Source of the DNA: Limnohabitans sp. 2KL-1
Lineage (GTDB): Bacteria > Pseudomonadota > Gammaproteobacteria > Burkholderiales > Burkholderiaceae_C
Direction: 5' to 3'
Assembly (NCBI RefSeq): GCF_003063435.1
Contig: NZ_NESL01000012.1
Span: 1 to 64,000 of the forward strand
DNA: 64,000 nt
Shown piece by piece: positions 6,667-18,677 of the stretch. The position numbers and the translations under genes were made by a program. Numbering within the stretch: position 1 is the first letter of the stretch; the number at the start of each line of letters is the position of its first letter. The notes beneath the pieces are model-generated. The model had not been told where the DNA came from. It ran no database searches and saw only the letters and a list, made by a program, of their open reading frames with translations.

Positions 6667-7878
6667 ATGAATGCACCCAGTGACGCTTTTTTGCACGACA
6701 AGCTCCAATCCCTGCAAGCGCAAGCGGATGAGTTCATCGCGGTGCGCCGCGACATCCACAAGCACCCGGAGATGGGCTACAAGGAGTACCGGACCAGCGA
6801 CCTGGTGGCCGAGCAACTGAGCTCCTGGGGCTATCAGGTCACGCGCGGCCTCGGCGGCACGGGCTTGGTGGGGCAGATCAAAAAGGGCACGGGCAACAAA
6901 AGCATCGGCATCCGTGCCGACATGGACGCCCTGCCCATCGACGAAGCCACGGGCCTGCCTTACGCCAGCTGCAACGTGGGCATCATGCACGCCTGCGGCC
7001 ACGATGGTCACACCGCCATGCTGCTGGCTGCGGCCAAGCACATTGCACAGCAAGGCGCGTTCTCGGGCACGGTGAACCTGATTTTCCAGCCCGCCGAAGA
7101 AGGCCTGGGCGGAGCCAAGAAGATGATGGAAGACGGTCTGTTCAAGCAGTTCCCGTGTGACGCCATCTTTGCGATGCACAACATGCCGGGGCAAGCTCAA
7201 GGTCATCTGGTCTTGCGCGATGGCCCGGCCATGGCGTCGTCAGACAACGTGACCATCACTTTGCACGGCAAGGGCGGGCACGGTGCCATGCCGCATGTGG
7301 CGGCTGACCCGGTGGTGGCCGGATCGGCCATCGTCATGGGCTTGCAAAGCATCGTGGCGCGCAACGTCGACCCGCAGCAGATGGCGATCATCACCGTCGG
7401 GGCGTTCAACGCCGGGGTGGCCAACAACGTGATCCCGCAGACCGCCACGCTGCGCTTGAGCGTGCGCTCGCTCGACCGCGATGTGCGCATCCTGCTCGAA
7501 AAGCGCATCACCGAATTGGTCCATGCGCAAGCGCAAAGCTACGGCGTCACCGCCGAGATCGACTACCAACGTGGCTATCCCGTGCTGGTCAACCACTTGG
7601 CCGAGACCGTCTTTGCCCGTGCGGTGGCCGAAGAGCTGGTAGGTGCCGACAAAGTGGTGCGCCAAGGCCGCGCCCTGAACGGCAGCGAAGACTTTGCCTT
7701 CATGCTCGAAGAGGTGCCGGGCAGCTATTTGCTGATCGGCAACGGCGATGGCGAAGGCGATGGGCATGGTGCCTGCATGGTGCACAACCCGGGCTATGAC
7801 TTCAATGACAAGAACGTGGCGATTGGCTCGGCCTTCTGGTCCCTGCTGGTCGAGCGGTTTTTGCCCTTGAACCACTGA
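6667..7878 (+). CDS. M20 (hippurate hydrolase-like) amidohydrolase
   Basis: A 403-residue cytoplasmic metallohydrolase of the M20D group (N-acyl-amino acid amidohydrolase, hippuricase or IAA-amino acid hydrolase type). Metal ligands are visible: MHACGHDGHTA (C110, H112), PAEEG (E144/E145), MHNMPG (H171) and a late HNPGYDFND. A dimerisation lid domain lies between about residues 190 and 300. It presumably cleaves an amide imported with help of the two Bug proteins. Start ATG at 6667 follows aagaggtcagccc. Exact substrate not determinable. Confidence 0.9.
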   Translation: MNAPSDAFLHDKLQSLQAQADEFIAVRRDIHKHPEMGYKEYRTSDLVAEQLSSWGYQVTRGLGGTGLVGQIKKGTGNKSIGIRADMDALPIDEATGLPYASCNVGIMHACGHDGHTAMLLAAAKHIAQQGAFSGTVNLIFQPAEEGLGGAKKMMEDGLFKQFPCDAIFAMHNMPGQAQGHLVLRDGPAMASSDNVTITLHGKGGHGAMPHVAADPVVAGSAIVMGLQSIVARNVDPQQMAIITVGAFNAGVANNVIPQTATLRLSVRSLDRDVRILLEKRITELVHAQAQSYGVTAEIDYQRGYPVLVNHLAETVFARAVAEELVGADKVVRQGRALNGSEDFAFMLEEVPGSYLLIGNGDGEGDGHGACMVHNPGYDFNDKNVAIGSAFWSLLVERFLPLNH

Positions 7879-7956
7879 AAGTGACAAGCGGTGATGGCCC
7901 AGCGCCATTCACCTGCTGTGCTCAAGGCCACTGCGCAGGTCTGAGACAATCAAGGG

Positions 7957-8628
7957 GTGAACCACATCTCCGACCTTATCCAAACTGTCTTGATCTATGC
8001 CCTCCCGGTGATCTTTGCCATCACCCTGCACGAGGCGGCCCACGGCTATGCCGCGATGCGCCTGGGTGACAACACCGCCTTTATGCTGGGCCGCGTCACG
8101 CTCAACCCGATGGTGCACATCGACCCGCTGGGCACCATCTTGCTGCCTTTGCTGCTGTACTTCAGCACCAGTGGCGCTTTTTTATTCGGCTATGCCAAAC
8201 CGGTGCCGGTGCGCTTTGACCGTCTGAGACACCCCAAGCGCGACATGGTCTGGGTGGCACTGGCAGGGCCAGGGGCCAACCTGGTCCAGGCCCTGCTGTG
8301 GGGTGTGTTGCTCTACATACTGGCAGGCAGTGGCTTGACCGAGCGCTTTTTTCTGGACATGTGCAAAGCCGGCATGCTGACCAACGTGGTCATGTTCGCC
8401 TTCAACCTGTTTCCACTGCCCCCACTGGACGGCGGGCGTATTCTGGTCGGCCTGCTGCCTTGGCGGCAGGCGGTGATGGTGTCCCGCATCGAGCCCTGGG
8501 GGTTTTTCATTGTTATGGCCTTGGTGCTGACCGGCGTCATCAGCGCTTGGTGGATGCAGCCACTGATGGGCCTGACCTTTGACCTTCTGAAACTCGCGCT
8601 GAGCCCTTTGGCCGCCTTGATGCCCTGA
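7957..8628 (+). CDS. Site-2 protease-like M50 family membrane metalloprotease
   Basis: A 223-residue membrane protein with about five to six hydrophobic segments. The zinc site HEAAH (25-29) lies in the first membrane region, and the third ligand motif PLPPLDGGR (153-161) lies in a later one, as in the compact bacterial S2P homologues (YwhC/Rv0359 type). No PDZ domain, so it is not RseP. The start is GTG at 7957, just after caagggg; no ATG gives a complete first helix. It lies 37 bp upstream of trpS. Substrate unknown. Confidence 0.88.
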   Translation: MNHISDLIQTVLIYALPVIFAITLHEAAHGYAAMRLGDNTAFMLGRVTLNPMVHIDPLGTILLPLLLYFSTSGAFLFGYAKPVPVRFDRLRHPKRDMVWVALAGPGANLVQALLWGVLLYILAGSGLTERFFLDMCKAGMLTNVVMFAFNLFPLPPLDGGRILVGLLPWRQAVMVSRIEPWGFFIVMALVLTGVISAWWMQPLMGLTFDLLKLALSPLAALMP

Positions 8629-8665
8629 TTTATTTTTTGTTTTTGGCTTTTTGGTTTTGACCTCC

Positions 8666-9958
8666 ATGACTTCCCAGACCCGCACACGCGTTCTCACCGG
8701 CATCACCACCACAGGCACCCCCCACCTGGGCAATTACGTGGGGGCCATACGCCCCACCGTACAAGCCAGCCGTGACGCTGGCACCGATGGGTTTTACTTT
8801 CTGGCCGACTACCACGCGCTCATCAAGTGCGACGAGCCAGCCCGGATACAGCGCTCCACACTCGAAATCGCGGCCAGCTGGATCGCCTCCGGTCTGGACC
8901 CTGAAAAAGTCACCTTTTACCGTCAGTCGGACATCCCGGAAATCCCCGAGCTGACTTGGCTATTGACCTGCGTAACAGGCAAAGGCCTGCTCAACCGCGC
9001 CCACGCCTACAAGGCGGCCGTCGACAAGAACAACGCCGCAGGCCACGACCCCGACAGCGATGTGACAGCGGGCCTGTTCATGTACCCGGTGCTCATGGGC
9101 GCTGACATCCTGATGTTCAAGGCGCACAAAGTACCTGTGGGCCGCGACCAGATCCAGCACATCGAAATGGCACGCGACATGGCGTCCAGCTTCAACCATT
9201 TGTATGGCGAACACTTCGTGCTGCCCGAAGCCGTGATTGAAGAGTCGGTGGCGCTCTTGCCAGGGCTGGACGGCCGCAAAATGAGCAAAAGCTACGACAA
9301 CACCATCCCCTTGTTTGCCCCTGCAGCCCAGATGCGCAAACAAATCGCTGCCATCGTGACCGACTCCAAAGTCCCGGGTGAGCCCAAAACCACAGAAGGC
9401 TCGGCCCTGTTCCAGATTTACCAGGCCTTCGCCAGCACCGAAGAAACCGCCGCACTGGCCAAGGCTTATGCACAGGGCATCGGCTGGGGAGATGCCAAGC
9501 AAATGCTGTTCGAGCGCATCGACCGCGAAATTGCGCCCATGCGCGAGCAATACCAGGCGCTGATCGGCAACCCGGCCCAAATGGACAAGATCTTGCTGGC
9601 CGGTGCCGACAAAGCCCGCCAATTGGCCACGCCATTCATGCGCGAACTTCGCCATGCCGTGGGCCTGCGCGCCCTGGCCTCCGGCAAGTCCGAACCCAAC
9701 ACCAAAGAAAGCAAAGTGGCTCGGCCGAGTTTCAAACAATACCGGGAGAAAGACGGCCTTTTCTACTTCAAACTCGTGGATGCACAAGGCCAGGTTGTGC
9801 TGCAAAGCCTGGGCTTCACATCGCCCAAAGAAGCCGCCCAAACCATTGCCCGCTTGCAACAAGAAGGCGTCGCATGCCTGTCCGCATTGAGCCCCCTCCT
9901 GATCAACCCCACGCCTGAAGCCGCGTCTCAAATTGATGAACAATTACGTCTTTTGTGA
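8666..9958 (+). CDS. trpS: Tryptophanyl-tRNA synthetase with C-terminal DUF1508-like extension
   Basis: Charges tRNA-Trp. The 430-residue protein has the class I signatures PHLGNY (19-24, HIGH-type) and KMSKS (205-209). The catalytic and anticodon parts end near residue 340, the usual full length of bacterial TrpS. The extra 90 residues hold a segment (about 355-400: FKQYREKDGLFYFKLVDAQG ... GFTSPKEAAQTIARLQ) resembling the small YegP/DUF1508 fold, then an unstructured tail. The ATG at 8666 is preferred over an in-frame TTG at 8651. Confidence 0.92.
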   Translation: MTSQTRTRVLTGITTTGTPHLGNYVGAIRPTVQASRDAGTDGFYFLADYHALIKCDEPARIQRSTLEIAASWIASGLDPEKVTFYRQSDIPEIPELTWLLTCVTGKGLLNRAHAYKAAVDKNNAAGHDPDSDVTAGLFMYPVLMGADILMFKAHKVPVGRDQIQHIEMARDMASSFNHLYGEHFVLPEAVIEESVALLPGLDGRKMSKSYDNTIPLFAPAAQMRKQIAAIVTDSKVPGEPKTTEGSALFQIYQAFASTEETAALAKAYAQGIGWGDAKQMLFERIDREIAPMREQYQALIGNPAQMDKILLAGADKARQLATPFMRELRHAVGLRALASGKSEPNTKESKVARPSFKQYREKDGLFYFKLVDAQGQVVLQSLGFTSPKEAAQTIARLQQEGVACLSALSPLLINPTPEAASQIDEQLRLL

Positions 9959-10070
9959 AATAAAAACTATAATTTTCATGTTGATTTTATTGTTTTCAAC
10001 AGAAAGTCGCAAAAAATCACAAAAAACTGATACGCTTATGTTTTCAGTTTTCCGTGGAGTTAGTTAAATC

Positions 10071-10676
10071 ATGACCGTTTACGTCATCGACGATCACCCA
10101 TTGATGCGCGACGCGCTCACCATGCTGGTTCATCGCGTCAAGCCAGGTCTGAAAATCATCCCGATTCCAAAGCTCAATGTGGTGGAATCCACGGTCGAGA
10201 AAAACGGGCCTGCCGAACTCTTTTGTCTGGATTTGCAGTTACCCGACACGCTGGGCATTTCCGGTGTTCAGGTGCTCAAAGCCAAATTCCCCAACGTGCC
10301 CTTGGCCGTCATCACCAGTTCCAGCGCCAGCGAGTTTGAAGACCGCTGCATGGAGGCGGGAGCTGACGCGTTCATCGAAAAATCCAACAGCCCTGCACAA
10401 ATCATCGCGGCCCTGCGCACCTTGCTGGTCAGTGAAGAAGATGCCGCCACCGAGGATGCCGCGACACCCTCAGGACCGACCAAGTTGTCCAAGCGCCAGA
10501 AACAGCTCATCCTGATGCTCGACCAAGGCTTGTCCAACCGTGACATCGCCGACAAACTCGAAATCAGCGAGCACACGGTCAAGGTGCACTTCTGGCGCCT
10601 GTTCCGGCGTTTGGGTGTCAACAGCCGCACCCAAGCGCTGCACTTTGCACGCACCAACGGTTGGCTCGGCATCTGA
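10071..10676 (+). CDS. NarL/FixJ-family response regulator
   Basis: A 201-residue two-domain regulator. The receiver domain (1-120) has the acidic pair D7/D8, the phospho-acceptor D54 (FCLDLQLPD), and S/T and K positions (ITSS, IEKS). A linker of about 15 residues leads to a LuxR-type HTH (about 138-195, LSKRQKQLILMLDQGLSNRDIA...SEHTVKVHFWRLFRRLGV). No histidine kinase gene is adjacent, so its partner is elsewhere. The 112-bp region upstream is unusually AT-rich for this genome and contains a TATAAT (9968-9973) without a clear -35. Confidence 0.9.
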   Translation: MTVYVIDDHPLMRDALTMLVHRVKPGLKIIPIPKLNVVESTVEKNGPAELFCLDLQLPDTLGISGVQVLKAKFPNVPLAVITSSSASEFEDRCMEAGADAFIEKSNSPAQIIAALRTLLVSEEDAATEDAATPSGPTKLSKRQKQLILMLDQGLSNRDIADKLEISEHTVKVHFWRLFRRLGVNSRTQALHFARTNGWLGI

Positions 10677-10698
10677 TACCAAACACCGTCCACGCCCC

Positions 10699-11256
10699 AT
10701 GCCCGTTGTTTCGATCACCTTGCTGCCAGGCTACGACCCAGACACCCAGCACCGCATGGTCAACCGGGTGGCCGATGCGGTCAGATCCGTGATCGACTCA
10801 CCCGAGGCGGGCACCACGGTTTTCGTCCATGAAGCCAGCGCCTATCGGCGAGACGGCAAAGTCTTTTCGGCAGGGCGTGCTGCACACCCGGTGGCTGGCG
10901 AAGTGGTCAGGTCTTTTTTGCAAGCGGTTCAAAACCGGGACATGGCCACTGCACAAAAATGTCTGCACCCCGATTTCAGGATGTGCTTTCCTGGCGGCAT
11001 CGTTCTGCACACACTGGAAGAACTGAACAGCTGGGCGCAGCAGCGCTACAGCGGCATCCGCAAGCACTTCGAGTCATTTGAAGAAAGCTGGCAAGGCGAT
11101 GCCACCGTGGTGTTTTGCCACGGCACCCTGCAAGGCACCTGGCTGAATGGCGAAACCTTTGAGGGCATCCGTTTCATGGACCGTCTGGTCGTCCAAGGCG
11201 GATTGATCACCCGCCAGGACGTGTGGAACGATCTGGCAGAGCAACGCAATGCTTGA
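10699..11256 (+). CDS. Tautomerase-like / SnoaL-NTF2-like two-domain protein
   Basis: A 185-residue protein. The N-terminal 60 residues (MPVVSITLLPGYDPDTQHRM...) look like a 4-oxalocrotonate tautomerase unit with Pro at position 2, which becomes the catalytic N-terminal proline after Met removal. Residues 65-185 look like an NTF2/SnoaL alpha+beta barrel (FLQAVQNRDMATAQKCLHPDF...). The combination suggests a small-molecule isomerase with a second ligand pocket; the substrate is unknown. It begins 23 bp after the response regulator stop, so they may be cotranscribed. The ATG at 10699 was chosen because the tautomerase proline must be second. Confidence 0.7.
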   Translation: MPVVSITLLPGYDPDTQHRMVNRVADAVRSVIDSPEAGTTVFVHEASAYRRDGKVFSAGRAAHPVAGEVVRSFLQAVQNRDMATAQKCLHPDFRMCFPGGIVLHTLEELNSWAQQRYSGIRKHFESFEESWQGDATVVFCHGTLQGTWLNGETFEGIRFMDRLVVQGGLITRQDVWNDLAEQRNA

Positions 11257-11289
11257 TGGGCGTCATGCCCAGCTGAACCAAGCCCGGGC

Positions 11290-11463
11290 TCAGTCTTTTT
11301 TCTTGTTGATGATGTCCGGGGTCACCGCATCGACCACATTGACCACCGTCTTGACCCCATAGACCACGGTCGAAGCGGCCACATCGGCAATGGCCAAAAC
11401 TGTGCAACCCTGCAGGCACAACACCGCGGCCAATGAGACGGCCAACATCGAGATTTTTTTCAT
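11290..11463 (-). CDS. Small lipoprotein of 57 residues, unknown function
   Basis: A short minus-strand gene encoding a typical lipoprotein: MKK start, hydrophobic stretch, and a lipobox LQGC with the lipidated cysteine at 20. The mature 38 residues (starting CTVLAIADVAASTVVYGVK) are predicted largely hydrophobic/helical and end in IINKKKD. Small lipoproteins with a similar Ala/Val-rich repeat pattern occur in other betaproteobacteria, but I cannot assign a role. It lies downstream of the tRNA-Ser/serS unit and beyond its terminator. Confidence 0.7.
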   Translation of the reverse strand: MKKISMLAVSLAAVLCLQGCTVLAIADVAASTVVYGVKTVVNVVDAVTPDIINKKKD

Positions 11464-11536
11464 TTTTTGCTTTCAGATCGGCGCAACTGCCTGGGGCAAG
11501 TCCACCTTGAAACGTCCCTTGAGACAACGGATCCCC

Positions 11537-11573
11537 GAAAAAAACCCCGCAATGAAAAAATTCCATGCGGGGT
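11537..11573 (-). terminator. Intrinsic terminator after tRNA-Ser
   Basis: On the minus strand ACCCCGCA (11573-11566) pairs with TGCGGGGT (11551-11544) and is followed by a T run to 11537. It lies just past the 3' end of tRNA-Ser and would close the serS-tRNA transcript before the lipoprotein gene. Confidence 0.75.
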
Positions 11574-11578
11574 ATCTT

Positions 11579-11668
<90 letters not shown>

Positions 11669-11702
11669 TGATTCGGTGTCGTTTGTCGAAGCCGATATTC
11701 TA

Positions 11703-14184
<2,482 letters not shown>

Positions 14185-14188
<4 letters not shown>

Positions 14189-14628
14189 AGCACTCCAATC
14201 AGTTCAACTTCAAAGGTCACAGGCTGACCGGCCAGCGGGTGGTTGAAATCAAACAACACCGCACCGCCCTCACCCACCTCGAGCACCGTGCCCGCATAAG
14301 AGCCCAAGCCATCGGGCGTGGGGAACTGCACCACATCGCCCGCCACGTATTTTTCACTCGGGTCGCCCAGCTCGTTGAGCAGCTTGCGCGCCACCCACTG
14401 CTGCATGTCCGCAATGTGCTCGCCAAAAGCCTCGCCCGCGGGAATCTCCATCGTCACCCGTGTGCCCTCGGCCAGGCCCAGCAGTCGCTGCTCCACGGCG
14501 GGCGACAAGGTGCCCGAGCCCAGCGACAAAGTGGCCGGTTTTTCGTTGAAGGTGTTGATGATGTCGCCCTGCGGCCCTGCAAGGCGGTAGTGAAGCGTCA
14601 AGAAAGAAGCGGGTTCGACAATGGACAT
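14185..14628 (-). CDS. slpA: FKBP-type peptidyl-prolyl isomerase, SlpA-like
   Basis: A 147-residue SlyD/SlpA-type FKBP. It has the early FKBP strand ([19 protein letters not shown]), [20 protein letters not shown], and the inserted IF chaperone domain starting AFGEH. It lacks the metal-binding His/Cys tail of SlyD. The ATG at 14628 was chosen over an upstream TTG because it matches the family N-terminus. Gene order slpA-ispH is the same as in E. coli and many proteobacteria, and the stop overlaps the first ispH ATG. Likely cytoplasmic prolyl isomerase/chaperone. Confidence 0.9.
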
Positions 14629-14758
14629 AAGGGTTTTCTGGAATGCCGCAAACGCGGCCAAACAGGCATAAAGAAGCCACTATTGTAAAAAGCCCGGCCA
14701 ACCTGTCCCAACAAAGGGGCAAGCGTGACCGAAGGCTGCTCCAGGGAGGGGCTTTCAC

Positions 14759-15430
14759 ATGAGCATCAAGGACTTGCCAGTGGACGCGCGGCCGCGTGAA
14801 AAATTGCTCGCCCGAGGCCCACAAGCCCTCAGCGATGTGGAGTTGCTGGCCATCTTGCTGCGCACCGGCATGGCGGGCAAAAACGTCTTTCAATTGTCCG
14901 AGGAACTGCTGGGGCCCGACGGCATCGCGGGCTTGCTGAGGGCCTCGGTGCAGTCGCTCCAATTGGTCAAGGGACTGGGACCCGCCAAACAGGCGGAGCT
15001 GCTGGCGGTGTTCGAGCTGGCACGCCGAGCCCTGAGCCAACGGCTCAAAGAACGCGAGGCCTTTCACACGCCAGGCGCCGTCAAGCAGTATTTGCAGCTG
15101 CAACTGGCCCACAAAAACCACGAGGTCTTTGCCGTGCTGTTTTTGGACAACCAAAACCGCATGCTGGCCATGGAGGAACTTTTTCGGGGGACCCTCAGCC
15201 AGACCAGCGTGTACCCGCGAGAAGTCGTCATGCGCGCCCTGCACCACCAGGCGGCTGCCGTGGTGCTCTCGCACAACCACCCCAGCGGATCGGTGCAACC
15301 CAGCCGGGCCGACGAGCATCTGACTCAGACCCTGAAGGCGTCACTGGCGCTGGTGGATGTGCGCGTGCTGGACCACATCATCGTTGGGCAAGGCATGGCA
15401 CTGTCAATGGCCGAAGAAGGCCTGATGTGA
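14759..15430 (+). CDS. radC: RadC family JAB/MPN-domain protein
   Basis: A 223-residue member of the RadC (YeeS/YicR) family. The N-terminal part has a helix-hairpin-helix-like segment ([10 protein letters not shown]..., [13 protein letters not shown]), and the C-terminal part a JAB1/MPN metalloprotease fold with the metal motif SHNHPSG followed 10 residues later by D in RADEHLT. The family was once linked to DNA repair, but its biochemical role remains unsettled. Good ribosome binding site (gggagggg) 8 nt before the ATG. Divergent from slpA. Confidence 0.92.
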   Translation: MSIKDLPVDARPREKLLARGPQALSDVELLAILLRTGMAGKNVFQLSEELLGPDGIAGLLRASVQSLQLVKGLGPAKQAELLAVFELARRALSQRLKEREAFHTPGAVKQYLQLQLAHKNHEVFAVLFLDNQNRMLAMEELFRGTLSQTSVYPREVVMRALHHQAAAVVLSHNHPSGSVQPSRADEHLTQTLKASLALVDVRVLDHIIVGQGMALSMAEEGLM

Positions 15431-15470
15431 GCCCGGTAAACTCAGGGGTTTTCCATCGCCAAGACCCCGC

Positions 15471-16469
15471 ATGTCCCACCACCACCTCTACGCCATTGGC
15501 AACGCCTTGGTCGATACCGAATACGAAGTTTCCGACGAGCTGCTGGCCGCCATGGGCGTGAGCAAGCGCCACATGACGCTGATCGACACCGCGCAGCGCG
15601 CCGAACTGTTCACGCATGTGCAGGGCCTGCATGCCCGGCGCACGGGCGGCGGCTCGGCGGGCAACACCGTGGTGGCGCTGGCGCAATTGGGTGGCCAAGC
15701 GTTTTATTCGTGCCGCGTGGCCGACGACGAGCTGGGCGCTTTTTACACGCAAGACCTGCAAACCAATGGCGTGGCCACCAACCTCACCCACACCCGCCCC
15801 ACCGAAGGCCAAACCGGCAGCTGCATGGTGCTGGTCACGCCCGACGCCGAGCGCAGCATGTGCACATTTTTGGGTGCCACCTCGCAACTGGACACCCATG
15901 CACTGCACCCGCAAGACATCGCCAAATCCAAAATTTATTACATGGAAGGCTACCTGGCCGCCTCGCCCACGGGCCTCGAAGCCGCTGTCAAAGGCCGTCA
16001 GATCGCCATGGAACACAAAGTGGCCACGGCTCTGACGCTCAGCGATGTGAGCATGATCAACTTCTGCAAAGCGGGCCTGGAAGCCATGATCGGCGACGGC
16101 CTGGACTATTTGTTTGCCAACGAAGAAGAAGCGCAAACCTGGTGCGGCACCACCGACCTGGACGCCATCCTCCAACAGCTGTCCCCCTTGGCCCAAACCG
16201 TGTGCCTGACCCGCGGCCCACAAGGCTGCATCGTGGTGCAAGGCGGCCAGCGCACCGAAGTACCAGCCGTGCCCACCAAAGCGGTGGACACCAATGGCGC
16301 AGGCGACATGTTTGCCGGCACCTTTTTGTATGGCATCACCCACGGCCACACGCCCGCACAAGCCGCCGAACTGGCCAACCGCACAGCGGCGGCGGTGGTC
16401 AGCCAACACGGCAACCGCTTGACAGCAGCGCAAATGCAAGCGATTCACACCGACTTCCAAAAGGCCTGA
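15471..16469 (+). CDS. PfkB-family sugar kinase, adenosine kinase type
   Basis: A 332-residue ribokinase-fold kinase. Motif 1 region [20 protein letters not shown] binds the sugar, and motif 2 [13 protein letters not shown] holds the catalytic Asp and anion hole. Closest by memory to bacterial adenosine kinase-like proteins of the PfkB family, which phosphorylate adenosine or related nucleosides. It is followed after 2 bp by purT, so the pair is likely one operon with a role in purine salvage and synthesis. Confidence 0.85.
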   Translation: MSHHHLYAIGNALVDTEYEVSDELLAAMGVSKRHMTLIDTAQRAELFTHVQGLHARRTGGGSAGNTVVALAQLGGQAFYSCRVADDELGAFYTQDLQTNGVATNLTHTRPTEGQTGSCMVLVTPDAERSMCTFLGATSQLDTHALHPQDIAKSKIYYMEGYLAASPTGLEAAVKGRQIAMEHKVATALTLSDVSMINFCKAGLEAMIGDGLDYLFANEEEAQTWCGTTDLDAILQQLSPLAQTVCLTRGPQGCIVVQGGQRTEVPAVPTKAVDTNGAGDMFAGTFLYGITHGHTPAQAAELANRTAAAVVSQHGNRLTAAQMQAIHTDFQKA

Positions 16470-16471
16470 CC

Positions 16472-17608
16472 ATGAAAAAAATCCTCCTCCTCGGCTCTGG
16501 TGAGCTGGGCAAAGAATTCGTCATCAGCGCCAAGCGCCTGGGCTGCCATGTCATCGCCTGCGACAGCTATGCGGGCGCGCCCGCCATGCAAGTGGCCGAT
16601 GAATCTGAAGTGTTCAGCATGCTCGACGAAGTGGCACTGCGCGCCGCCATCGCCCGGCACCAGCCCGACCTGATCGTCCCCGAGATCGAAGCCATCCGCA
16701 CCGAGGTGTTGCTCGACGTGGAGAAACAAGGCTTTGAAGTCATCCCCAGCGCCCGCGCGGCCAACCTGACCATGAACCGCGACCGCATCCGCGACGTGGC
16801 CGTGGGCCTGGGTGTGCGCACCGCCCAATTCAGCTACGCCGACTCGGCCGCCGAGCTGCTGGCCAAAGCCACCGAGATCGGTTTCCCGGTGGTCATCAAA
16901 CCGGTCATGAGTTCATCAGGCAAAGGCCAGAGCGTGGCAAAAACAGCGGCCGATGTGCAAGCCAGCTGGGACTTCGCCTGCGCAGGCATGCGCGGCGACC
17001 GCCAGAAGGTCATCGTCGAAGAGTTCATCCATTTCGAGTTTGAAATCACCCTGCTCACCGTGCGCCAGCGCAAAGGCCCCACCCTGTTTTGCCCGCCCAT
17101 TGGCCATGTGCAAGATCGCGGCGACTACCAATACAGCTGGCAACCCCAAGGCATGAAGCCTGAACACCTGATCGCGGCGCAACACATGGCGGAAAAAGTC
17201 ACCACCGACCTGGGCGGTGCGGGCCTGTTTGGCGTGGAGTTTTTCGTGACGAAAGACGAGGTCATCTTCAGCGAACTGAGCCCCCGCCCGCACGATACGG
17301 GCATGGTCACGCTGATCAGCCAAAACCTGAGCGAGTTCGACCTGCACGCCCGCGCGATTCTCGGTTTGCCAATTCCCGTCATCGAATGCGTGGAAGGTGC
17401 CAGCGCCGTGGTGCTGGCCGACAAAGAAGGTGCCAACCCCAGCTTTACAGGCGTGGCCGAAGCCCTGAGCGAGCCCGGGGTGGACGTGCGGATTTTCGGC
17501 AAGCCCACCACACGGCCCTACCGCCGCATGGCCGTGGCCTTGGCCAAGGGCCCGAACGCCCTGCAACGCGCACGCGAGGCGGCAGCCAAGATCCAGATCG
17601 TGGTCTAA
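16472..17608 (+). CDS. purT: Formate-dependent GAR transformylase (PurT) or close ATP-grasp homologue
   Basis: PurT makes formyl-GAR from GAR, formate and ATP, bypassing the folate-dependent PurN. The 378-residue ATP-grasp protein has an N-terminal Rossmann-like domain ([21 protein letters not shown]), the grasp domain with [17 protein letters not shown], and metal ligands in VEFFV...[18 protein letters not shown]. It is slightly shorter than the 392-residue E. coli enzyme, mostly at the N-terminus. Start ATG 2 bp after the kinase stop suggests coupled translation. Confidence 0.93.
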   Translation: MKKILLLGSGELGKEFVISAKRLGCHVIACDSYAGAPAMQVADESEVFSMLDEVALRAAIARHQPDLIVPEIEAIRTEVLLDVEKQGFEVIPSARAANLTMNRDRIRDVAVGLGVRTAQFSYADSAAELLAKATEIGFPVVIKPVMSSSGKGQSVAKTAADVQASWDFACAGMRGDRQKVIVEEFIHFEFEITLLTVRQRKGPTLFCPPIGHVQDRGDYQYSWQPQGMKPEHLIAAQHMAEKVTTDLGGAGLFGVEFFVTKDEVIFSELSPRPHDTGMVTLISQNLSEFDLHARAILGLPIPVIECVEGASAVVLADKEGANPSFTGVAEALSEPGVDVRIFGKPTTRPYRRMAVALAKGPNALQRAREAAAKIQIVV

Positions 17609-17612
17609 CGCC

Positions 17613-18623
17613 ATGGGTACCATCCTTGTCACGGGCGGCGCGGGCTACATCGGCTCGCACACGGTGGTAGAACTGTTGAACGCAGGGCACCAGGTGCTGA
17701 TCGTGGACAACCTGTGCAACAGCAGCATCGCGGTGCTCGACCGCATTGAACCGCTGGCCGGGCGCAATTTTCGTTTTGTACAGGCCGATGTGCGCGATGG
17801 CGCGGCACTTGACCGCATCTTTGCCGAACACCCCGTCGACGGCGTGATCCACTTTGCGGGCCTCAAAGCCGTGGGCGAATCGGTGGCGCAGCCTCTGCGC
17901 TACTTTGACAACAACATCGGCAGCACCCTGGCTTTACTGCAGGCCATGGACCGTGCAGACGTGCGGCGCATCGTGTTCAGTTCATCGGCCACCGTGTATG
18001 GCGATCCCGAGCAGGTGCCGATCACCGAGGACAGCCGCCTGCAGGTGACCAACCCCTACGGTCGCACCAAGCTCATGTGCGAGGACATTCTGCGCGACCT
18101 GCAGCAAGCCGATGCGCGCTGGCAGGTGGCCATCTTGCGCTACTTCAACCCGGTGGGTGCACACGAAAGCGGCACCATCGGCGAGCACCCGAACGGTATT
18201 CCCAACAACCTCATGCCCTTCATCACGCAAGTGGCGGTGGGCCAACGCGAGTTTCTGAGCATCTTTGGCCGGGACTACCCCACACCCGACGGCACGGGCG
18301 TGCGCGACTACATCCATGTGGTCGATCTGGCCCAAGGGCATCTGGCTGCGCTCAGTTACCTGCAGCAGCAACAAACCAGCATCACCGTCAACCTGGGCAC
18401 CGGGCGTGGCGTGAGCGTGCAGGAGTTGGCCGACACCTTTGCCCGCGTGACCGGTGTGCCGGTGCCTTACCGCTTTGTGGATCGCCGCCCCGGCGATGTG
18501 GCGGCCTGCTACGCCGACACCCGCCTGGCCCGTGAAGCCCTGGGCTGGCAGGCGCAGTTGGGGGTGGAACGCATGTGTGCCGACGCCTGGCGTTGGCAAT
18601 CGCAAAATCCCAAGGGGTATTGA
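17613..18623 (+). CDS. galE: UDP-glucose 4-epimerase
   Basis: Interconverts UDP-glucose and UDP-galactose for cell-surface glycans. The 336-residue SDR protein has the NAD motif TGGAGYIGS (7-15), the catalytic S-S-S at 123-125 and Y149-x3-K153 (NPYGRTK), and the IHVVDLAQGH stretch typical of GalE. It starts 4 bp after purT and is convergent with rfbC, so it may be cotranscribed with the purine genes. Confidence 0.94.
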   Translation: MGTILVTGGAGYIGSHTVVELLNAGHQVLIVDNLCNSSIAVLDRIEPLAGRNFRFVQADVRDGAALDRIFAEHPVDGVIHFAGLKAVGESVAQPLRYFDNNIGSTLALLQAMDRADVRRIVFSSSATVYGDPEQVPITEDSRLQVTNPYGRTKLMCEDILRDLQQADARWQVAILRYFNPVGAHESGTIGEHPNGIPNNLMPFITQVAVGQREFLSIFGRDYPTPDGTGVRDYIHVVDLAQGHLAALSYLQQQQTSITVNLGTGRGVSVQELADTFARVTGVPVPYRFVDRRPGDVAACYADTRLAREALGWQAQLGVERMCADAWRWQSQNPKGY

Positions 18624-18677
18624 GGGCAAGGACGGCGGCTGCCCCCATCACAGGCCGCGCCCCCCCGTTCGATGTTT

